A DNA stretch of 40,646 nucleotides from contig JAFVYY010000089.1 of NCBI GenBank assembly GCA_017508405.1, forward strand, positions 1 to 40,646, written 5' to 3'. This document shows, one piece after another, positions 30,865-38,625 of the stretch. How positions within the stretch are numbered: the first letter of the stretch is position 1; each line of letters begins with the position of its first letter. The stretch comes from Clostridia bacterium. Lineage in GTDB: Bacteria > Bacillota > Clostridia > Oscillospirales > CAG-272. Made by a program: the position numbers and the translations under genes. Under the pieces are notes generated by a model. That model saw nothing but the letters and a program-made list of their open reading frames with translations. It did not search any database and was not told where the DNA came from.

Positions 30865-32472
30865 TTAATTATTTTTTTGAATTTTTTTCAAAATGTGGTC
30901 AAGAGATATACCATATTTGTTTGCAATATCTCTTGCATAGCTTTTTCCATCAGGCTTTGCACGTAAAATCTTAAAGCTTCTCTGTCCGTTATTCATGCCC
31001 GCAACGAGAGTGTCGATTTTAGCGCCGCCGTCTGCCGTGCATTTTTCATTTATCTCATCTATCATAGATGAAAGCTCATGTAAGTGAGTTGAGAATATAC
31101 CTCGGCATCCTACCATCGAAAAGCCGCAAAGCACCTCTGATGCAATATACGCACCCTCAAACGATCCGGTTGATGAAAGAGATTCATCAAGAAGAACAAG
31201 GCTGTTTTCTGTTACCTTATCAAATATATCATCAAGACGGGCACACTCTTCTCCAAGTCTACCCTTATCAATGGTATCCTCTGATCCTGTGGGGAAATGA
31301 GTAAATATCGCATCAACGGGACTTATCACCGCTTCCTCGGCGCTTACTGCGAGACCGAGCTGAGCAAGTGCGAATACGTGACCGATTGAACACGTAATAA
31401 CCGATTTACCGCCACGGTTAGGTCCGGATAATACATAAAATCTTCCGTTATCATCAAACGCAAAATCATTTGTTACCATTTTCGCATCAACCTTGGATGC
31501 TACGACGGGGTTGTAAATTCCCTTTACGTCAAACTTCTTCTCCTCCATAGGCATCATCTTGGGGAAGCAGAAGCTATTTTCGGAATTTTTGAATTTGTTA
31601 AGAAGCTCTGTACCTCTTACTATAAACTCCATCTCAGGCATAAGCTTGATAAGGAAATCGGCATTTTCAAGAACGTAAGTCTGAATTACCTTTCTCCATG
31701 AACGCATTGAAGTCTTGAACACGTTTGCAAGAGCGCCGTTGAAAGCATTTGTAAGAGCTGTCTGCTGATTGTCGGACTGTCCCTTTTTAAACGGTATCAA
31801 TGAAGAAATACAGGTGTATTCATTTGTTCTGAAATCAAGTCTTAAAATCTTTTCAAGAAGCTCTCCGGACTTAAATCTGTCATTATTAACGCTCAAAACA
31901 CCTGCATATTCAGGACGAAGCTGCGAATTAAGGTTTACACCTATAGTAACGCTTTTAACCTCGCTTATACGGGTTGTAAGCTCCTTAAGCTTTACATTAA
32001 GATCCTTGTAGTAATCGCTTTCCGTAAGCTCCTTAATTCTTTCGGTAAGGGCAATAAGCGCCTGACTCTTGAATTTGCCCATCATAGGATACAATCCCTC
32101 GGAAAGAAGCTCCATTGCGGAAATGTAAAGCTCTATTTCCGTAATACTGTAAAGATATCCCTCTGAAGCCTCAGTATCCTGTGAAAGACGGCGAATCTCC
32201 GAAATATCAAGAAGAATGGGGCTTACTTTCTCAAAAAGATCGCAAAGCTCAGGATTCTCCATCATATCCTCAAATACCTTTTGACGGTATTCAATTACAT
32301 TAATATCCTTTGTGAAGAAGTCACAAAGTCTACCGGACTTAAGATCGATAATTGACGTAAGCTGAAGCTCCTCTAAAACCTCTGTAGAGATGTTGGCCCT
32401 ATCAACCCCATCAACACCCTTAGTAAGCGTTTCTATATCGGGGTATAAAAGGCTTATTTCCAAATTCTGCAT
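30865..32472 (-). CDS. MutS-like ATPase without mismatch-recognition domain
   Basis: This 535-residue protein keeps the MutS core and ATPase (domains III and V): a helical lever region (about 60–290) and FYVLSGPNRGGKSVITCSIG with Walker A at 350–357. FPTGSEDTIDKGRLGEECAR, the Walker B LVLLDE (425–430) with SLSSTG, and STHLHEL with H463 follow. The N-terminal mismatch-binding domain of MutS1 and the C-terminal Smr nuclease of MutS2 are both absent, placing it in the poorly studied short MutS-like group. It is downstream of the DUF2974 hydrolase (27 bp gap, SD GAGGA), so they are likely co-expressed. A classic repair role cannot be assumed. Confidence 0.88.
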   Translation of the reverse strand: MQNLEISLLYPDIETLTKGVDGVDRANISTEVLEELQLTSIIDLKSGRLCDFFTKDINVIEYRQKVFEDMMENPELCDLFEKVSPILLDISEIRRLSQDTEASEGYLYSITEIELYISAMELLSEGLYPMMGKFKSQALIALTERIKELTESDYYKDLNVKLKELTTRISEVKSVTIGVNLNSQLRPEYAGVLSVNNDRFKSGELLEKILRLDFRTNEYTCISSLIPFKKGQSDNQQTALTNAFNGALANVFKTSMRSWRKVIQTYVLENADFLIKLMPEMEFIVRGTELLNKFKNSENSFCFPKMMPMEEKKFDVKGIYNPVVASKVDAKMVTNDFAFDDNGRFYVLSGPNRGGKSVITCSIGHVFALAQLGLAVSAEEAVISPVDAIFTHFPTGSEDTIDKGRLGEECARLDDIFDKVTENSLVLLDESLSSTGSFEGAYIASEVLCGFSMVGCRGIFSTHLHELSSMIDEINEKCTADGGAKIDTLVAGMNNGQRSFKILRAKPDGKSYARDIANKYGISLDHILKKIQKNN

Positions 32473-32499
32473 ATTAATCCTCTATTCCAACCAAAACGG

Positions 32500-33675
32500 T
32501 TATTTATTCTTTTTATTTCCGGGAGAAAAGTACACTGACTCTATCGGTGTTTCGTCATCATCCTTTTTCCCTTTCAAAAAGGCCTTACTCTTCGCTGAGC
32601 CCCTTATTTCGTTCTTTTCCTTTATGAGACGCTTTAATCCGTCTATTACCACCTTTTTATCGTCTCCCTTTGCCGATATAATACCGAAAATAAACTTCAT
32701 TTTGTCTATCATTATATCGGAAAGCGTAGATGCATTTGTAGTGGTTGCGAGTCTGTAAAAGCTCTCCACAAAGCGATGTCTGTCCTCTTCCGGCATTTTG
32801 CTCACCCATGCCTTAAGCAGCTGATGAAATTCATCGCTTCCGTTTTCAAATTCATTGGCGTTTACAAATTCCGCTCCCATAACGCTCCATGAAAATGCGT
32901 CGTGCTGCATAACCCCTTTGTTAAAGCTCTTTACGATTTCGTACTCACCTATAATATCGAATATCCTGCCGATTATAGAGCCCTCAGGCATTATGTTTCT
33001 TATTTTTTCAACGGTTACGGAATCATTCACCATATCTGTGAATTTATCGGTAAATCCGGGACCGTCGTAGTTAAATACTGTTACTATTCTCTTTTTGACC
33101 TTGGGATTTACGTTCAATGCAGAGTATACCGAAATGTTTCCTCCCTTAGAATGTCCCCCAAGATACAACCTATCCTTTGTAAGCTTAGCTATCTTTTCAA
33201 CATACTCTACTCCTTCAGTTTGTGCCGGAATAGGTGTGAAAAGCGCCATATTAAGATTCTCTTTCCAACCAACCAATGTATCGTCAGTGCCACGAAAGGC
33301 TATAAAGGTGTTCTTTTTCCCCCAAGAAAAGCACATAGCCGAAAATTGCTTTTCAGCATCCTTGCTTATTTCGTTTACATAAGCCCACATCTTAACCTCT
33401 GCAAAGCGATTGCTTCTGCATACCATTCTGAAAAGACGGATGATCTCAGGACCGGGAAGGATAGCTCCGATTGACCTATCCTCATCATAAACATCAAAAA
33501 ATCTATCGGCAACCTCAGATAAAAGCAGCTTTTCATTACTGTTTATATGAGGAACAAAATGCTCAAAGGGTAAATAGGACAGCTCAGTAAATATAAGACT
33601 GTCGATTTCATTTAGCGGTGAATGTGAAAATGGAATATCGCAACGCCACTTTACATAATCCAAAACATTTGACAT
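32500..33675 (-). CDS. Mbeg1/DUF2974-like alpha/beta-hydrolase
   Basis: This 391-residue protein has TFIAFRGTDDTLVGWKENLN at about 123–142 and the nucleophile elbow YLGGHSKGGNISVYSAL with S176, then FNYDGPGF. These are the marks of the Mbeg1-like (DUF2974) lipase/esterase family. The C-terminal 60 residues are highly charged (Lys/Asp/Glu-rich). There is no signal peptide, so it is presumably cytoplasmic. Substrate unknown; a lipid or ester is inferred. It is the first gene of an operon with the MutS-like ATPase. Confidence 0.85.
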   Translation of the reverse strand: MSNVLDYVKWRCDIPFSHSPLNEIDSLIFTELSYLPFEHFVPHINSNEKLLLSEVADRFFDVYDEDRSIGAILPGPEIIRLFRMVCRSNRFAEVKMWAYVNEISKDAEKQFSAMCFSWGKKNTFIAFRGTDDTLVGWKENLNMALFTPIPAQTEGVEYVEKIAKLTKDRLYLGGHSKGGNISVYSALNVNPKVKKRIVTVFNYDGPGFTDKFTDMVNDSVTVEKIRNIMPEGSIIGRIFDIIGEYEIVKSFNKGVMQHDAFSWSVMGAEFVNANEFENGSDEFHQLLKAWVSKMPEEDRHRFVESFYRLATTTNASTLSDIMIDKMKFIFGIISAKGDDKKVVIDGLKRLIKEKNEIRGSAKSKAFLKGKKDDDETPIESVYFSPGNKKNK

Positions 33676-33696
33676 TTAAATTCACCTCTTCAAGAT

Positions 33697-33725
33697 ATTT
33701 TATCACACTTTTTTTATATTTTCAA
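33697..33725 (-). promoter_or_regulatory. Promoter of the hydrolase–MutS-like operon
   Basis: Minus strand TTGAAA (33720–33725), 17-nt spacer ending TGA, TAAAAT (33697–33702), leader about 15 nt to the ATG at 33675. Confidence 0.7.
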
Positions 33726-33760
33726 TATATATTGCGTATTTTTACGCGCGATAAACAGCC

Positions 33761-33796
33761 AAAAAAAGAAAAATTCGGGAGTAGATCCCGAATTTT
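33761..33796 (-). terminator. Terminator of the PH–glycosidase operon
   Basis: AAAATTCGGGA (33770–33780) pairs with TCCCGAATTTT (33786–33796), an 11-bp stem with a GTAGA loop, then on minus TCTTTTTTT. Confidence 0.92.
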
Positions 33797-33806
33797 CTTG
33801 TTTTAA

Positions 33807-35729
33807 TTAATAATTCAAAACTATAAGCTGATGAAGTTCCATTTTTTCCACGTTAAATGTGATCTTGCCGTCCTTCTGCACAAAGGGTATTTCCTTATTT
33901 TGAGGAACAAGTGTCACACTCTTTACCTGCTCGGGAACGGAAAGCTTGATTTCCGTATTATAGAGAGGGGGGAAATCCTCAAGCAAGCATACGTTTCCTC
34001 TGTTGATCGGGGGAGCGTAAAGCATATGAACCGCATAAAAGCTCTTTTCCTCACTCTTACGTACTCTTACTCTCGCACAGGATGGATAATAATTGAATTC
34101 GATATTCTTTTCATAGACCTCTGCAACAGCCTTTTTGATATATCTTTCAAGTACATAGTTACCGGAGCTGTTATACGCTGCAAAAACGGGATGGGCGAAA
34201 TATATAACCTTATCATTTTTAACAAGCGCAGGATAGCTTGCAGGCTCTTCCTTAAAGGGAGTGTTCTTGTGACCGCAAAAATGGCGGAAGGTACGGTTAA
34301 AATAAGGCTCGTAAACCTTTGCAAGTACTTCTCCTTTACACTCTGCAACGTAAGCCTTAGTGTAGGACAGGAACGGTGTCGTTATTTCCTCCATATCGCA
34401 TGAGATGTAATCAAGGTCATATTCGGAGGGACCCTTTATGTCGATGCCGATTTCCTTAAATCCGCTGTTTCCGCTCGCAACGATTGCTCCGCCTTTTGAA
34501 ACATAGTCACATATTGCTTTTTTGTCTTCATCCGAAAGCTTCACGCAGTCAGGAAGAATAATGCATTTGTACTTTGAAATATCATCTCCCGACTCTATAA
34601 CGTCAAACTCAAGGTGCATAATCTGGACCATCTTTGAAGCGCCCATATCAGAGTCATAATTGTGGCTCATCCAAATACCGATATCCGTATATGCCTTAGT
34701 GTTTTCAGAATATTTCTCTATTTTTTCAGTGTAATCAAACGCATGTCCTATAATAGCATAGGTACTGTCATCAAGCTTACCAAGAGGGTGCAAATGGTCG
34801 CCTACCGAGATTGATGCGCCAATACTTACCATATCTGCGCATTCATATTTGAGTGCGTCCTTATTTTTAAATCCGCCGAATTCTCCCCAAGCGTGATGGA
34901 ATTTACCCGTCATGCCCCAGAACTTCTTTCCGTACTTCTCAAAGAATTTAGCGCGTAAGGGCATAAGATCGTATCCACCCCATGCGGTAGGAAGATCCTC
35001 AAGCTCATAATGTGTCTGATAAGGATGATACTCAGGTCTGTTTTGGTCTGCTCCGCCATTGTAAAAAACGGGTGCGCCGGGAGTATACTGATGAACTATT
35101 CCGGTAAGCTCCTTCATAAGCTCAATACGCTTGATTCTATAATATTTCTGCGCATCCGCATAATTGTCGGGGTCAAGTCCCATTTCCTTCATACCTGCCT
35201 TGCAGCTTTCACAAGCACAAGCATCTCTCATAAAGCAAATATCATAAAAAACACCGTCTTTTGTATCAAACTGCTGACAAACCTCATGGGTAATATCTAT
35301 AAGATGCTGCTTATATCCGCCAACAGGACAAAGTGTTGTCCATGTACAATCGTGAATGGGCGTATCAAGATCATCTGTAGGGCGGGTACCGAAATATATA
35401 GGCTCTTTTTTCCAAAAATCAATATGATGCCATTCGGGATGCTCGTCTGCATCAAGCTTGCTCCATCCCATAGTTATGTAAATAGGAGCCTCTGCCCCCG
35501 CATCATGAATTGCTTCTATCTGCTCCTTAAGAAGATTAAACTTAAGTCCGGGATGAACCGTACCAACCTTTGTAGGATAATAGCAATATCCGTGATGGCA
35601 TTTAGCAAATACTGTCATCAAGTCAATTTTTGCTTCTTTTACTGCTTTTGTAAATTCAGCCTTGTTGAATTTTGTACCTATTCCGTCAATTGCGGGGCTT
35701 GTGTGAAAGTCGAGATGTATGCATTTCAT
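33807..35729 (-). CDS. Fucosidase/GHL6-like putative glycoside hydrolase
   Basis: This 640-residue protein opens with MKCIHLDFHTSPAIDGIGTK, later MTVFAKCHHGYCYYPTKVGT and HPGLKFNLLKEQI, the pattern of hypothetical glycosyl hydrolase GHL6, related to alpha-L-fucosidase/beta-galactosidase-like TIM barrels. FYDICFMRDACACESC near 165–180 is a Cys cluster. A GATase-like (beta-galactosidase trimerisation) region follows (CIILPDCVKLSDEDKKAICD, then YVSKGGAIVASGN at about 405), then a C-terminal beta domain. No signal peptide is present, so it is cytosolic. Substrate is unproven; alpha-fucoside is inferred partly from the fucI locus 3 kb away. It begins 14 bp after the PH-domain gene. Confidence 0.78.
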   Translation of the reverse strand: MKCIHLDFHTSPAIDGIGTKFNKAEFTKAVKEAKIDLMTVFAKCHHGYCYYPTKVGTVHPGLKFNLLKEQIEAIHDAGAEAPIYITMGWSKLDADEHPEWHHIDFWKKEPIYFGTRPTDDLDTPIHDCTWTTLCPVGGYKQHLIDITHEVCQQFDTKDGVFYDICFMRDACACESCKAGMKEMGLDPDNYADAQKYYRIKRIELMKELTGIVHQYTPGAPVFYNGGADQNRPEYHPYQTHYELEDLPTAWGGYDLMPLRAKFFEKYGKKFWGMTGKFHHAWGEFGGFKNKDALKYECADMVSIGASISVGDHLHPLGKLDDSTYAIIGHAFDYTEKIEKYSENTKAYTDIGIWMSHNYDSDMGASKMVQIMHLEFDVIESGDDISKYKCIILPDCVKLSDEDKKAICDYVSKGGAIVASGNSGFKEIGIDIKGPSEYDLDYISCDMEEITTPFLSYTKAYVAECKGEVLAKVYEPYFNRTFRHFCGHKNTPFKEEPASYPALVKNDKVIYFAHPVFAAYNSSGNYVLERYIKKAVAEVYEKNIEFNYYPSCARVRVRKSEEKSFYAVHMLYAPPINRGNVCLLEDFPPLYNTEIKLSVPEQVKSVTLVPQNKEIPFVQKDGKITFNVEKMELHQLIVLNY

Positions 35730-35743
35730 AATAATACCTCCGT

Positions 35744-36310
35744 TTACTGATTTAAAATTCTGAATACGTATTGGACATCATTTATACCGAAAAATCCGTC
35801 ATAGCTGGCTCTTACAGTTCCATATCTGTTTCGCCTGCCCGCAGTTTCATAATATTGTCCTGTTTGAAATCTGATGTTACCTACGTTACCGTCCTTAATT
35901 TCCACGGTAATATTTGAAAGTCGGTAACGCTCATAGCTTATCAAGCTTTGCTTTGAATTATCATACAAAATATATACTCTTTTGTCTGTTATGGCGTATA
36001 CCGCATTATTTCTGTTTTTTATGGTTTTATATGGTAAAACAAAGACCATAAATATGCCAACAACGATAAATGGGATACCAAAAAGCGGGAAAACCGTTCC
36101 GATAGGTCCTCCGGAAGATGCAGAGGATGCCATTGCGGTCCAAAATATAGCAAATGCTAAAAAAGGAATTCCGAATAAAAACGTTGGCGTATCCTTAACG
36201 TTAAAGCGTTGCTTAACGGCCGGCATACCACACCATAATATATTTTCATCATACGAAATATACGGTTGGATCCTTGATAAAGGATTATATGACATATTTC
36301 CGTTATCCAT
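35744..36310 (-). CDS. Bacterial PH-domain membrane protein
   Basis: This 188-residue protein has two hydrophobic segments (about 43–62 and 72–96) and then a beta-rich domain starting YAITDKRVYILYDN, followed by SYERYRLSNITVEIKDGNVG and NIRFQTGQ, typical of bPH2-like domains. The sequence ILWCGMP before the helices is also usual in this family. Function is unknown. It is the first gene of a two-gene operon with the glycosidase, with SD AGGAGG 5 nt upstream. Confidence 0.8.
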   Translation of the reverse strand: MDNGNMSYNPLSRIQPYISYDENILWCGMPAVKQRFNVKDTPTFLFGIPFLAFAIFWTAMASSASSGGPIGTVFPLFGIPFIVVGIFMVFVLPYKTIKNRNNAVYAITDKRVYILYDNSKQSLISYERYRLSNITVEIKDGNVGNIRFQTGQYYETAGRRNRYGTVRASYDGFFGINDVQYVFRILNQ

Positions 36311-36337
36311 AATGTCCTCCTTTTCTTAACTGCTATT

Positions 36338-36366
36338 ATTTTATCATATAAGACGCACAAATGCAA
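36338..36366 (-). promoter_or_regulatory. Promoter of the PH–glycosidase operon
   Basis: Minus strand TTGCAT (36361–36366), 17-nt spacer ending TGA, TAAAAT (36338–36343). Its -35 is only 10 bp from the -35 of the divergent SDR promoter. Confidence 0.65.
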
Positions 36367-36376
36367 GTAAAATACA

Positions 36377-36405
36377 TTGACTGCAAGGAGTTTTAATGGT
36401 ATAAT
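36377..36405 (+). promoter_or_regulatory. Promoter of the plus-strand SDR gene
   Basis: TTGACT (36377–36382), 17-nt spacer ending TGG, TATAAT (36400–36405). The leader is only about 15 nt, holding just the SD. Confidence 0.8.
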
Positions 36406-36426
36406 TTTAAAAAAGGAGGGATGAAA

Positions 36427-37149
36427 ATGAACATTGCCATTATAAGCGGTGCTTCCCGTGGTATCGGCAGGGCTATTGCTGCGGAAATAGACAGGGAGAA
36501 TCTTGACCAGCTTTGGTTCATCAGTCGCAGCTACGAGGATAAGGGAGATTTTAAAACTCCCGTAAGGCATTTTTCCCTCAACCTTTCTTCACCGTCCTTT
36601 ACAGATGCTATAAAATCGGCGCTTACCGAAAGCGGATGCAAAATAAAGTACCTTGTATGCTCCGCAGGAGTGGGATATACGGGTAAATTAGAGGAGCTTA
36701 CCGAAGAGGAGATAGGAAACACCGTAGCTTTAAACTGTACCGCCCTTTCTCTTCTTACTAAAATATGTATTCCGTATATGGAAAAAGGCGGGAAAATACT
36801 TGAGATCGCATCAGGAGCGGGCTTTTTGCCACAGCCGTCATTTTCCGCATATGCTGCATCAAAAGCCTATGTAATAAGCCTTTCAAGAGCCTTGAGAACG
36901 GAGCTTAAGGAACGGGAAATAAACGTTACAGCCGTTTGCCCGGGTCCTGTTGATACAGACTTTTTTAAGGAGCTTGACCCTCCGGAATACAAGAAAAAAT
37001 ATGTAATCTCTGCTGAAAAAGTGGCTAAAAAAGCAATAAAATCAGTAAAGAAAAATAAGGCGGTTTGCTCAACCTCCCTTTCTATAAAGCTTGTTCATTT
37101 CGTATCTAAGCTTATTCCGACGTCCTTTATTCTTAAATTTTACAAATAA
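36427..37149 (+). CDS. Short-chain dehydrogenase/reductase (SDR)
   Basis: This 240-residue classical SDR has SGASRGIGRA at 7–16, CSAGVG at 78–83, catalytic S129, and Y142-x3-K146 in AYAASK, then VCPGPVDTDFF at 170–180. It is likely NADP(H)-linked, because an Arg (SRS, 33–35) occurs after beta-2. The substrate is unknown. The ATG at 36427 is chosen because AGGAGG lies 6–7 nt upstream; the ATG at 36421 is too close. The C-terminal 40 residues are Lys-rich and then hydrophobic (KLVHFVSKLIPTSFILKFYK), which could bring it to a membrane. Confidence 0.9.
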   Translation: MNIAIISGASRGIGRAIAAEIDRENLDQLWFISRSYEDKGDFKTPVRHFSLNLSSPSFTDAIKSALTESGCKIKYLVCSAGVGYTGKLEELTEEEIGNTVALNCTALSLLTKICIPYMEKGGKILEIASGAGFLPQPSFSAYAASKAYVISLSRALRTELKEREINVTAVCPGPVDTDFFKELDPPEYKKKYVISAEKVAKKAIKSVKKNKAVCSTSLSIKLVHFVSKLIPTSFILKFYK

Positions 37150-37178
37150 AAAAGCGGCTTTGCCGCTCTTTTATTTTA
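37150..37178 (+). terminator. Terminator of the plus-strand SDR gene
   Basis: AGCGGC (37153–37158), TTT, GCCGCT (37162–37167), then CTTTTATTTT. It lies between convergent genes and just reaches the stop of the next one. Confidence 0.85.
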
Positions 37179-37604
37179 CAGATGATACCTTAAAACCTCG
37201 TTAAGACGCTGCTCTGATGATATTATCTCTCTTGCTATATTTTTGCTTTCCTCAGTTGCATTTTTATATTGGTTCAAATATTTAGAAAGAGATTTGACTC
37301 CCATATTGCAGCCGTCCGTCATAACATCCGCTACGGTTTTCTCGCTGTTGTTCATCATTAGCTTGCCGCGTATTTTCATATCGCTCATAACCCTTGCAAT
37401 TGCGTGAGGCTCCTTAGTTTCCGCCTTATAAGCAAGAAGCATTTTATGCGTTCTGTCACCGAGTTCCGCATGCTGATCCTTACATTTATTAAGACTGCTC
37501 TTTAATTCGTTGCTTTTTACGTATGGCATTACCCTTGAAATCGAGGATACTCCCATTTTAACTCCCGCATTACATTCCTTAAGTAGCTTTACCGTATCGT
37601 TCAT
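37176..37604 (-). CDS. Small all-helical protein (ferritin-like/DUF2383-like)
   Basis: This 142-residue soluble protein is predicted to be almost entirely helical, rich in Lys, Met and Ser: MNDTVKLLKECNAGVKMGVS at the start, KCKDQHAELGDRTHKMLLAY in the middle and REIISSEQRLNEVLRYHL at the end. Four long helices resemble ferritin-like DUF2383/PA2169-type bundles, but the metal ligands (E, ExxH) are incomplete (one H in DQH, one in RTH), so binding is doubtful. The ATG at 37604 is supported by GGAGG 5 nt upstream; an upstream ATG at 37658 has no SD. Function unknown. Confidence 0.78.
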   Translation of the reverse strand: MNDTVKLLKECNAGVKMGVSSISRVMPYVKSNELKSSLNKCKDQHAELGDRTHKMLLAYKAETKEPHAIARVMSDMKIRGKLMMNNSEKTVADVMTDGCNMGVKSLSKYLNQYKNATEESKNIAREIISSEQRLNEVLRYHL

Positions 37605-37639
37605 AAATACCTCCACAAATTTTATATACCTATTATTGA

Positions 37640-37682
37640 CAAAAGAAAAAAATACCAACCGTAATTTCGGTTGGTATTTTTT
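37640..37682 (-). terminator. Terminator of the fucI–nucleotidyltransferase operon
   Basis: AAAAAATACCAACCG (37647–37661) pairs with CGGTTGGTATTTTTT (37668–37682), a 15-bp stem with a 6-nt loop; on minus a T-run with one C follows (TTTTTTTCTTTT). Confidence 0.93.
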
Positions 37683-37692
37683 GGTATTTAAA

Positions 37693-38607
37693 TTAATAAA
37701 GTGTCTTGGAATACGTGCCGTTAGCTTGAAGCTTCAAGAATTCTTCCTTAACTGCGTACTTATCCTCTCCGTATGTAACTCCGAACCACTTATCGTTGGT
37801 GGGAAGCACCTTAACGGATGCCTTTCCGGATTCAACAAGACCGCCGATTACAGAGGGAAGGAGATATTCGCCCTTAAGCTGATTAAGGTTGGGGTTTGAA
37901 AGGAATTCCACAAATCCGCCCTCAAGAACGTCGATAAAGTCGGGTGTAAGACCCCACATGTTCATAGAAACAAACGCCTCGGGATCAAGGGGAGATACTT
38001 CTCCGTCCTTTGCAACGCCTGCACCTGTTGCAGTTTTAACGATATCGGATGTTTCTACTACCTTAGTAAGATAGTTATCAGCATTTACTTCACATACTCC
38101 GCGTGTTACTCCGCCGTTATCGCTCAAGGTGTTCTTAAGAATGAAGCCTGCCATACAGAAATTGTACTGCGCAATTTCAGCCTGATCGTTAACAAGGAAC
38201 TCGTGAACTGTCTTAAATGCTTCCTTACCGTAGTAATCGTCTGCATTAATTACCATAAAAGGCTCTGTTACAATACCCTTTGTAGCAAGAACGGCTTGAC
38301 CTGTTCCCCAAGGTTTCTTTCTTTCGGGAGGATTTGTAAATCCTGCGGGAAGATCATCGATATTCTGATATGCATAAGCAACCTCACAAATACCGGAAAT
38401 CTTATCTCCTACAACCTCTTTAAAATAGTCCTCCATTTCCTTACGAATGATAAATACTACCTTATTGAAGCCTGCTTCAAGGGCGTCGTGAATGGAGTAT
38501 TCCATAATAACCTCTCCGTTAGGTCCGAGAGGCTCAAGCTGCTTAATACCGCCGCCGAAACGGGAGCCGATACCAGCCGCCATAATTACAAGTGATGTCT
38601 TCTTCAT
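37693..38607 (-). CDS. Sugar nucleotidyltransferase family protein
   Basis: This 304-residue protein opens SLVIMAAGIGSRFGGGIKQ, the GT-A pyrophosphorylase signature (G-x-G-x-R..K, residues 9–23). PWGTGQAVL at about 100–108 and VINADDYYG at 119–127 (metal-binding Asp) follow. It would join a nucleoside triphosphate to a sugar 1-phosphate; some family members are of uncertain specificity. It lies 18 bp after fucI with a good SD (AGGAGA), so a role in fucose or related sugar activation is possible. No fucokinase is seen here. Confidence 0.88.
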   Translation of the reverse strand: MKKTSLVIMAAGIGSRFGGGIKQLEPLGPNGEVIMEYSIHDALEAGFNKVVFIIRKEMEDYFKEVVGDKISGICEVAYAYQNIDDLPAGFTNPPERKKPWGTGQAVLATKGIVTEPFMVINADDYYGKEAFKTVHEFLVNDQAEIAQYNFCMAGFILKNTLSDNGGVTRGVCEVNADNYLTKVVETSDIVKTATGAGVAKDGEVSPLDPEAFVSMNMWGLTPDFIDVLEGGFVEFLSNPNLNQLKGEYLLPSVIGGLVESGKASVKVLPTNDKWFGVTYGEDKYAVKEEFLKLQANGTYSKTLY

Positions 38608-38625
38608 TAGTGTATCTCCTAAAAA

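Noticed and set aside
35010-35750. 246-codon open frame antisense to the glycosidase gene
   Set aside because: No SD or promoter and Cys/Ile-rich nonsense composition; the opposite strand encodes a coherent enzyme.
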